Assembly (NCBI GenBank): GCA_023362775.1
Contig: JALMGJ010000003.1
Coordinates: 177,752,725 to 177,816,724 of the forward strand
Direction: 5' to 3'
Length of the DNA stretch: 64,000 nucleotides
DNA from: Charina bottae
Lineage: Eukaryota > Chordata > Lepidosauria > Squamata > Charinaidae
A model generated the notes under the pieces. The model did not search any database. It was not told the DNA's origin and worked only from the letters and a program-made list of their open reading frames with translations. Of the stretch, positions 55,687 to 64,000 are shown piece after piece. Each line of letters starts with the position of its first letter. Positions within the stretch are counted from its first letter, which is position 1. The translations under genes and the position numbers were made by a program.

Positions 55687-56385
55687 GTTTATAATAAAGC
55701 TTTAAGTTTCTTTATCCACTGATGTGCTTATTGTCTCTGGATCTAAAAGAACCAATTGCCTGAGCACCCGATCACTGCTTGGACACTTGGCAGAACGCTA
55801 TTAAATTTGACCTAAAAGTGATAATCAAGAACCAGAGTCAACACAACATAAATCACTGAATGAAATTATGTCTTTTAATATTACTAAGAATCTATTCTGA
55901 TTTAGATTTCTCATAAAATTGAAATATAAATTCTGTACATAAATAAACCCAAGCCCAGTCCATGTATTAAATTATAATCTAAGAATAATTTCCAGTTTAA
56001 GTTGAAACCTTTGTCAGATTTACTTTTAAAATACAAATGTATTCAAGACATTGAGGCATCCTCCCACTACCTGGTTAGCCATTCTTCCATTGAAAGGATC
56101 AGATGACCTTTCACAGGTCACTGAAATCTATGATATGCAAAAACATAGGAAGAAGCTTAGAAATCAGAGTGTAAATACTGTAGGAGGAAGAAGGGAGGAA
56201 GGAATTGTGAGCCTAAGAATCAATGGCTTTGTTCTATAATATGCTTAAATGGGTAATGGGATAATTATGAGACCACCAAAAAAGGGGTTAATTGATCCAG
56301 TCATCTAATTCCAAAAGGATTAGATTAAGACCAAAGCAAAAACCAGTGTTGCATAGAAGTAACAGTCGAAGAGAATAGAATCGAA
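55687..56385. other. No gene recognised
   Basis: Unassigned; the first 100 bp may belong to the LTR-like stretch noted upstream. Confidence 0.35.
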
Positions 56386-56393
56386 GAGCATAG

Positions 56394-56730
56394 GTAAAGG
56401 TAAAGGTACCCCCCGCACATTTGTGCAGTCGTGTCCGACTCTAGGGGCCGGTGCTCATCTCCGTTTGTTAGCCGAAGAGCCAGCGTTGTCCGAAGACGCT
56501 TCCACGGTCATGTGGCCGCATGACATGCGCGGAACGCTGTTACCTACCCACCGAAGTGGTACCTATTCATCTACTTGCATTTGCATGCTTTCGAATTGCT
56601 AGGTTGGCAAGAGCTGGAGCTAGTGCGGGAGCTCACTCCGCACGCAGGGCTAGGGATTCGAACCTCCGAACTTGCAATCTTCCGATCAACAAGCCTGGCG
56701 TCTTACCCACTGAGCCACCACTTACCCACT
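56394..56730 (-). mobile_element. Sauria-type SINE, copy 6
   Basis: Complete minus-strand SINE with ggtaaaggtaaaggtacc tail, cgtgtccgactctaggggc BovB-like block and tRNA-like head. Duplication gagcatag at 56386-56393 and 56731-56738. Part of the head end (cttacccactga) is repeated at the junction. Confidence 0.9.
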
Positions 56731-56738
56731 GAGCATAG

Positions 56739-59099
56739 AAGTAAATAAATCCAGCCTGTTATTTATTATACTGTATAGGAACACCAAAATTCTGTAAATT
56801 GCTCTATTCTGCATTCTTGGTCCTCCAAGAAATGCCATTACAGAACTCATTGCCAAGACCTTTAAACAGCAGAACGCCACTTCCCCAAACTGATTGGCCA
56901 CAGTGACAGCCAATGCTGTTTGTCCGTCCAATGGGAAAGGTTTTAATGATACCATGAAACCTTGTCAGAACCCTCTTGATACACAGGCTAATGTGATACC
57001 AAGGACTTCCCAGAGAAAGTGGGTTGTGACTCTGCAGTCTCAGAATGGCTTTGATCTAGTTATCGCCCGAACCATTAGAAAGGGGATTTGACTGCATTAA
57101 TGCCTGACTTGTTAACAAGTTGTAGAAGCAGGGCTGTTTTATTATCATGTCACGTTCATGTCACTTGTCTGATCAGCACTCTTTGATGTCTGACGTTGGA
57201 CACCATCATTTCTGTTGTTCTAAATTCATTCATTTTCCAGATTAGCTCTTCTTTGTGTTCTGTACATTACATCTCACTCAGCTTTGTGAGGATGTTGGTT
57301 ATTATCAAATATCAAGTGAAAATCTTCATTATGGAGAGGATTTCTAGACCTCAACATAAATCTCTGCGTTTTTACTTTTTACTTTAAAAATAAAAGTTGA
57401 ACATTGTTGTTCTTAGCATCTTTCTCAGCCCAAGCCCAAGTATTCTTTGTATCTCAAACTTATTTGTTCACTCTGTTATTTTGTGGACAGATTTTTACTA
57501 TGCCTTTGTAATTTTTGCTCATAACGTTGCAAGTATTTGCAGAAAATTTACTGTAGTCATTTGAAAGCCCCAAGATCATTTCCTGTTTATAGGAAAGAAT
57601 CAGTCTAGAATCAAGAATATTTTAGTTCCATATGCAAAAATGTTGTCATGGTTGCCTAGGAACCAGACAAAGAGATTCAGGGGGCAAAAAAAAGTGTAAA
57701 GAAAATGAATGGAAATACCATAGCTACTGGAATTTGGATTGGTGATCAAACCAGAAAGTGTTCTGTTTTTGAAAATTTTAAAGAAACCTGTTCTTGATTT
57801 CTACCCAGCTGTTCTTGTATGCTGGGTTTTAATCATTTTGAACAACATATGCTTCCAAATCCTGCTTTAATAAAAAAAATCTCAGCTGAATATCAACCCC
57901 CCCCCCAAATAAGGGGGAGTTTAGACAGTGATGCTTAAAGCTCTGTATACAGATCCCATGTGTTGCAGTAACAACCTTCTTCTCTGTCTTTTCCCCCGTT
58001 AATGCTTTTTAAGTGAATACCAGCTATAAGCCTACTAAAATAAGTTTTTTTTCCTGTTTAAAAAATAAGTACGTGCTTTACTTTTGAAATTATTATTTTG
58101 CTATCTGATAGAGTTGTTTAGAATGAAATCACTCCCTGATTTCTAAATGAATTCATGAGTGACAGCTGTGTGGAATATTTAGACAGCTAAGACATATGGC
58201 AGTACAATGGTGCATGCGAAGGATACCTGAGACTTTTCAACTTTGCATGCAAATGGATTTGGCAGTCTGAGTAGACGAAGACTGGATGTAGAATAATTGT
58301 CATGTACTGAGTTTGGGACAATAATGGCATGCTGTGGTGCAGCTCAGCAAGCCATCTGCCTCTTGCATTACATGCTTAAGCAGAGATCATTCTGCAAAAC
58401 AAATATTTGAAATCATTGTTTTATGATAGGGCTATTTTCTCTCCTCTGAACAATCTACTGAAAAATGTCAAATCCTTAAGGGAGTGATGGGTGAACTCCA
58501 CTTGGTTCAATTCGTAATTGGACTGGTATATTCATGTACTTCCTAGAAAGTGTTCAGGGAACAAAATATTTTCGGAGAGTTCTCTCCAGGTTTGTTATGC
58601 CGATGCATGAATGCTGAAGCTTGTGCAACCGTATACATGATACTTTGCATCCTGGGAATTAATTTGGTTTCATTGCCCTCTACCAATCTCACAGCACTGG
58701 CCTGGGCAGCTTTTTCATTAAACTGCATGCCCCTTTCAAAAGAGAAACACAATTGGGAATAGAGAACTGGATGGATAATGACAACCCTCAAAGGCACTTG
58801 AGTGAAACAAGAGTATTGATCGAAATAGAAAATGTATTTGCCAAACAAGAAGCTGCATGCTGTGGTCTTTCACATGATTTTCGAAATCAAAGCGCCAGCT
58901 TTGCCAAGAATAAAGGAGAATCTGGTGCATTATTCTTGCATCATTATTATTTATTACGAATATTTCTAATTTGCTCAATAACTGAAGGTTTCTACATTTC
59001 CCTGTAAAACAACTACATTTGGGTGCTTGTTATGCTTAATTTTGCCAGTTTATATAAATCTTTTTAACTGTCCAAGGTGGAGGAGAATTTTGATATATG
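56739..59099. other. No gene recognised
   Basis: Long unassigned stretch with a C10 run near 57900. Open frames of up to 101 codons around 58543-59007 overlap on both strands with no domain, so I treat them as chance. Confidence 0.4.
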
Positions 59100-59101
59100 T
59101 A

Positions 59102-59495
59102 CAGTGACCATACATTCTTTATTATAAAGAACAGTCCTTTATTTCAGAAAGCTGTCCTTTAAATTTATCTATTTTTCAAAAACTCACTTTTGTCCTTTAT
59201 TTTGGTTATTTAACTTTTACTGTACAAATGGTACCATTTAATGTACAGTCTTTCACATTCATGTGAAAAATATGGAAATTGAATTGTCTTTTTAAAATAA
59301 ATTTACAAATACTGTTTGATTTTAAATATTTTTATTAAGATATGTGTTTTTGTAAAGTTTTGCTCTTGAATTTTCCTTTGTAAAGCAAAGTTATAAACAT
59401 AAACAATTACAATTTTTTATCCTTATGAACCTCTTTCAGATTTGTCCCTTTTTTCAGATTTGTCCTTTATTTTTTTCAAGAAAATATGGTCACTG
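59102..59495. mobile_element. TIR MITE on a TA target (CAGTGACCATA family)
   Basis: Left cagtgaccatac and right atggtcactg are inverted, with TA flanks at 59100-59101 and 59496-59497. 394 bp, AT-rich, no ORF. Subterminal cctttattt repeats occur at both ends (aaaggacaaatctg inverted on the right). Confidence 0.72.
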
Positions 59496-59610
59496 TAGAT
59501 ATATGAGGAACAGAAAGTTATTAAGTCATGGTACAACTGAATTTTATGACTTCAACTTACTCACATGCTAAGTTAGATAATTACTAATGGCAATTATTTC
59601 AATCGAAGAG

Positions 59611-59685
59611 AATGTGTACTTACTAAATGTGTACTTACTAAGTGTGTACTTACTAAATGTGTACTTACTAAATGTGTAATTACTA
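59611..59685. repeat. 15-bp minisatellite, five units
   Basis: Unit aatgtgtacttacta repeated at 59611, 59626, 59641, 59656 and 59671 with single substitutions in units 3 and 5. Non-coding. Confidence 0.95.
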
Positions 59686-60169
59686 AAGACAATGATTTCA
59701 TTATCTTCTCTTCACTTCAGAAATGAACAATATACAGTTGTATTTTCTTCTTTCCAGAAGAGATTCTTGCATCAGGATTTTGTGGCCATTTTTGAATTCA
59801 CGGAAGATATGACATAAAATGCACTCCAGTCAGATCTGTGATTGCTATTAGAATAATCACAACTAAAATTTTAAGCATTGTTACAAATAAAACATTAATT
59901 ATAACTTGATTGGATGAGATAATCACTCAAATAATTAGTCAAAAATAATTTATTTTCAGTAAATTTGATGTTGCAACCATTTTATTTCAGCAAATAATTT
60001 ATAACTGTGCATTGCTGTTAAGCAGCCTTAAGCATCTCCTTCTGATTTATATATGGTTAGCAACAGTAGTATATTGCAAAATCTTCATTATGATGGGTAG
60101 ATAGATGCAAAGTCATAAATATAAAGGACTTCTTATGGGGTCATTGTTGAGGAGGCCAAGGTCCCAAAT
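59686..60169. other. No feature recognised
   Basis: AT-rich DNA without coding or repeat signature. Confidence 0.4.
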
Positions 60170-60212
60170 AAAGATAAAATAGATAAGATGATAAAGATAA
60201 AGATAAGATAAA
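60170..60212. repeat. (GATAAA)n-type simple repeat
   Basis: Imperfect gataaa / gataag repeats directly before a PLE fragment. They may derive from its target site or from slippage. Confidence 0.75.
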
Positions 60213-60474
60213 GATAAAGATAGGCAAAGTTTAACAGCAAGATTAGCAGCAGAGGAGCAATCAAACAACACAATAGACCCTAATCAAGGAACTATTAACT
60301 CAGTCAATCAACCAAGCAGCAAACAACAACCCAATCAAGGAACTACCAAGGAGAGTACAACACCCCCACCAACACAGGGAGGACAAGCCAGGGTATATAA
60401 ACAGAGAGCAAGTCCCACTCCCTGAAACGTCTGCAAGAAAACAACAAGGCTCAGAGAGCACCATGGACTCTACA
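60213..60474 (+). mobile_element. Penelope-like element 3' fragment (family B, copy 2)
   Basis: gcaaagtttaacagcaagat through ggaactaccaaggagagtac to gagcaccatggactct. It matches the reverse complement of about 16033-16318. The hammerhead stem II present in the other copy is missing: ctccctgaaacgtctgc joins directly. Confidence 0.82.
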
Positions 60475-61333
60475 AAGCTCCTAAATGTCAAACATGGTGT
60501 CCTTCTGATCCCAAGCATTTTATTTCCAAATGGGTTGGAATCAAGTCATGCACTTTCAGGAACAATCAATTCCAGTGAGGAAATTAAGCATTATGCTGTA
60601 TCTATTGTTTTACTTTTCTAAAATAAAGATTTTCCTAGGATAAAGCAAACTATATTTACTAATATAAACATGGCAATAAACATCACAACTATAAGCTTAT
60701 AGAAATTGGGGTGGCGGAGTAAAACCTTTTCAATTTGTTCACAATGAGTAAGACAAGCCAACTAAGGGTAAACCCTATCCTTCTACTTCATTTCATGAAA
60801 TATGGATCTGGATCCCTGAAAGGAGCAAAGGATCGTAGCTGTTCATCATAGTGACATTTAATAGTCTGGATTCTTTCGTGGGGAACCATGGCAAGATGCT
60901 TCAAAGGGAAGCAAAATAAGACCGAGTGCACTTACTGACATCAGGTTTGTTGGCCAAAAATCTCAAAAAGGCTGCACAGGAGGAAGCATTTATATTCTTT
61001 TTATAGTTTTAATTGGAGCTGCAATGGGAAATACAGGGACACAGAGAGTACAGGACAGGTGGCAGCTCTAATTGAGGTGTCTCATTAACCTCATATAGTT
61101 CTTCTCTGAAAACTCATTGGCTATTCAGGCAGTGTGCCTTGGTAATCCACAGAAGCAGTATTGATTTTCTATTTTCTCTTTACTCATAATTTCCTTTCAT
61201 GATTGCCTTATGTCCTGTCATCCACTCACACTGTCATACACACAGAGAGAGATGTGGAATTATTGGTTCTTCCATAATCAGAAGTTGAATTTATTAAAGT
61301 TTGAGCTTATCATCTGAGTCAAGAAGTCATGGG

Positions 61334-61335
<2 letters not shown>
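60475..61335. other. No gene recognised
   Basis: Unassigned DNA; no family resemblance found. Confidence 0.4.

Positions 61336-61405
<70 letters not shown>
61336..61405. repeat. Compound microsatellite (CT)n(AT)n
   Basis: Pure CT repeats to about 61377, then TA repeats to about 61404. Uninterrupted, so probably polymorphic. Confidence 0.96.
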
Positions 61406-61408
<3 letters not shown>

Positions 61409-62040
61409 TATTTCAGTCTGAGAAATTTGTCATGAGAACTAAAAATAGATTGTTCTTCTCAGTTTTTTAATCTGTCCATCCCAGAGCACTTCCATTTTGC
61501 CTATCTGTCTTGTAAAATGAATACTTGCTATTGATTTTCTATTCTCTCAGTAGTTTGGTTTAAACTTTGCATTGCTTATTACCCTCATTTTATGGCCAAG
61601 TAAGTTTTCACCTAACCTTTGAGAAGCTCACTGAGGCTCCAATCTATATGAATCTATATGAACTACAGGTCTCTACAGTCAAGCAAAAGGATAGGCATTT
61701 TACTGGAATTAGTACTTCAGTTCTAACATCAGGGAGCTTTTTCTGCAGCATAGATCCTACTTAAATTTCTAGATAGAGTAAGGTGTAGTCAAATTTTTAG
61801 TACTGGCATCCTGTTGCCTAAGCTGGCCTTCCATAGACGGCTTTTAGAGGCGTGGGAAAAATTTGTCTTATGGGATGGCATTATAATTTGCCTTTTATTC
61901 TTTCTTTAATAAGATAATGCTATAGTTTTACAGTGAAATTGTTGATCACCATCTTTGTTCACATTTTTTAAAATTATGATTTTATTCTTTGATGATTTTC
62001 TTATAAGCCATTATTAATGTCTGTATTGCCCCTGGGCTAT
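61406..62040. other. No gene recognised
   Basis: AT-rich DNA upstream of the BovB element. One short frame (61567-61764) has no domain. Confidence 0.4.
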
Positions 62041-62238
62041 AATGCAATTATAATGGCAACCCACCCCAGTATTCTTGCCATGAAAACTAAATGGATCAGT
62101 ACAACCAGAGATATGTCGGTATACCATCGGAAGATGGGACTCCCAGGTCGGAAGATGGTCAAAATGCTACTGGGGAGGAACAGAGGATAAGTTCAACTAG
62201 CCCCAGATGTGATGACGCAGCTAGCTCAAAGCCAAAAG

Positions 62239-62340
62239 GACGGCTAGCTAGCTAGCTAGCTAGCTAGCTAGCTAGCTAGGTGCTGGTGGTGCTGGTGGTG
62301 AACGGCTAGCTAGCTAGGTGCTGGTGGTGAACGACGAATC
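62239..62340. repeat. (GCTA)n expansion in the BovB leader
   Basis: About ten gcta units at 62241-62279, then tgctggtggt repeated, then gctagctagctagg and a second tgctggtggtgaac. The pattern suggests slippage plus a local duplication within the LINE. Confidence 0.9.
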
Positions 62341-64000
62341 CGATGTTCTAAAGATCAACACACCATAGGAACCTGGAATGTAAGATCTATGAGCCAGGGC
62401 AAATTGGATGTGGTTATTGGTGAGATAGCAAGATTAAATATAGACATTTTAGGTGTCAGTGAACTGAAATGGACTGGAATGGGCCACTTCACATCAGATG
62501 ACCACCAGATCTACTACTGTGGACAAGAGGACAACAGAAGAAATGGAGTAGCCTTCATAATTAATAATAAAGTGGCTAAAGCAGTGCTTGGATACAATCC
62601 AAAAAACGATAGAATGATCTCAATTCGAATTCAGGGTAAGCCATTTAACATCACTGTGATCCAAACATACGCCCCAACCACAGATGCTGAAGAAGCAGAT
62701 CAGTTCTATGAGGATCTGCAGCACCTACTGGATAATACACCAAAAAGAGATGTTATTTTCATTACAGGAGACTGGAATGCTAAGGTGGGTAGTCAGACGA
62801 CACCTGGAATTACAGGCAAGCATGGTCTGGGAGAACAAAATGAAGCAGGACATAGGCTGATAGAATTTTGCCAAGACAACTCACTGTGCATAACAAACAC
62901 TCTCTTCCAACAACCTAAAAGACGACTTTATACATGGACTTCACCAGATGGTCGACACCGAAATCAGATTGACTACATCCTTTGCAGCCAAAGGTGGCGG
63001 ACATCTATACAGTCGGTAAAAACAAGACCTGGAGCTGACTGTAGTTCAGATCACGAACTTCTTATTGCACAATTTAGAATCAGACTAAAGAGAATAGGGA
63101 AGACCCACAGATCAGTTAGATATGAGCTCACTAATATTCCTAAGGAATATGCAGTGGAGGTGAAGAATAGATTTAAGGGACTAGATTTAGTAGATAGGGT
63201 CCCGGAAGAAATATGGACAGAAGTTCGCAACATTGTTCAGGAGGCGGCAACAAAAAACGTCCCAAAGAAAAAGAAAACCAAGAAGACAAGATGGCTGTCT
63301 GCTGAGACACTGGAAGTAGCCCAAGAAAGAAGGAAAGCAAAAGGCAACAGTGATAGGGGGAGATATGCCCAATTAAATGCAAAATTCCAGAGGTTAGCCA
63401 GAAGGGATAAGGAATTATTTTTAAACAAGCAATGTGCGGAAGTGGAAGAAGACAATAGAATAGGAAGGACAAGAGACCTCTTCCAGAAAATTAGAAACAT
63501 CGGAGGTAAATTCCCAGCTGAACTGTTTAAAATCTTGCAAGATGATGCTGTCAAGGTGATGCATGCCATATGCCAGCAAATTTGGAAAACACAAGAATGG
63601 CCATCAGATTGGAAAAAATCAACTTATATCCCCATACCAAAAAAGGGAAACACTAAAGAATGTTCAAGCTATCGAACAGTGGCACTTATTTCACATGCCA
63701 GTAAGGTAATGCTCAAGATCTTGCAAGGTAGACTCCAGCAATTCATGGAGCGAGAATTGCCAAATGTACAAGCTGGGTTTAGAAAAGGCAGAGGAACTAG
63801 AGACCAAACTGCCAATATCCGCTGGATAATGGAGAAAACCAGGGAGTTTCAGAAAAACATCTATTTTTGTTTTATTGACTATTCTAAAGCCTTTGACTGT
63901 GTGGATCATAACAAATTGTGGCAAGTTCTTGGTGGTATGGGGATACCAAGTCATCTTGTCTGCCTCCTGAGGAATCTGTATAACGACCAAGTAGCAACGG
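62312..64000 (+). CDS. BovB ORF2: AP-type endonuclease and RT, open to window end
   Basis: Read codon by codon from about 62312 to 63998 without a stop (more than 550 codons; a likely Met at 62380). Endonuclease motifs: GTWNVRS, ISELKW-like (VSELKWTG), TYAPT, TGDWNAKVG, RNQIDYIL and SDHELL. RT begins AELFKILQDDAVKVMHAICQ and continues IPIPKKGNTKECSSYRTVAL, QAGFRKGRGTRDQ and CFIDYSKAFDCVDHNKL (first catalytic Asp). Near 63507 the text passes from RNIGG to KFPAEL; from memory about 75-80 residues of BovB are absent there, removed in frame. The YADD box lies beyond the window. Confidence 0.88.

Larger units (their letters stand above)
62041..64000 (+). mobile_element. RTE-BovB LINE, running off the window
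   Basis: The 5' region (ggcaacccaccccagtattc, then gatatgtcggtataccatcg and ctactggggaggaacagagg) is the BovB leader. It is followed by a (GCTA)n expansion and then a long open frame with endonuclease and RT. The exact 5' end is uncertain by about 30 bp. This is the best preserved LINE in the window. Confidence 0.9.

Noticed and set aside
55000..55790. Second solo LTR
   Set aside because: AATAAA-like signals are present, but I could not find paired TG/CA ends with a matching 4-6 bp duplication.
58543..59007. Opposing open frames of 70-101 codons that might be a small gene
   Set aside because: Overlapping frames on both strands, no domain, no splice or repeat support; likely chance.
59611..59685. 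CRISPR-like array of short repeats
   Set aside because: Units are contiguous 15-mers without spacers, in a vertebrate context. It is a minisatellite.

Overview
This window looks like intergenic DNA from a squamate reptile (lizard or snake). I recognised no host gene exon, no true tRNA or rRNA gene and no CRISPR array. The organism call rests on the repeats: six copies of a tRNA-headed SINE whose tail matches the BovB 3' end (the Sauria SINE type), RTE-BovB itself, CR1, abundant L2-like LINEs, L1, Penelope-like elements (PLEs), Tc1/mariner, hAT MITEs, a Ty3 chromovirus and a structurally complete Ty1/copia element. That mixture is typical of squamates.

Layout. 1-2.4 kb: minus-strand Ty3/gypsy chromovirus cut by the window edge. 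2.8-3.2 kb: TIR element on a TA target. 6.7-12.6 kb: decayed CR1 LINE carrying a 2.3 kb L1-related insertion and two SINEs at one site. 12.6-14.2 kb: near-complete Tc1 transposon. 16-20 kb: PLE tail, two CpG-rich hAT MITEs, a solo LTR and a BovB tail. 21.8-27.9 kb: L2 remnants, SINEs, and a 227-bp tandem array in which every unit is a long palindrome. 29.4-38 kb: a short-ORF L1-like element holding an opposite-strand copy of its own family and a 5 kb L1. 38.3-46.2 kb: Ty1/copia element with both LTRs, a primer site matching the anticodon arm of initiator tRNA-Met, a polypurine tract and a 5-bp target duplication; it is itself invaded by an L1-like element and an L2. 47.3-49.7 kb: PLE fold-back with hammerhead-like motifs next to a hAT MITE. 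50-62 kb: sparse DNA with SINEs, L2 pieces, a 118-bp PLE fold-back, a TA-flanked MITE and simple repeats. 62-64 kb: a BovB LINE whose endonuclease-RT frame is open to the window end.

There is no operon-like cooperation. The logic is parasitism and nesting. Target-site duplications, most of them exact and 5-15 bp long, resolve the boundaries of about twenty elements and allow relative dating, for example hAT before PLE at 49.4 kb, and copia before the L1-like and L2 insertions inside it. The least familiar material is a set of L1-related elements of about 1.7-2.5 kb that carry one small ORF, lack ORF2 and share a 3' terminus with L1, and the palindromic 227-bp array at 27 kb.
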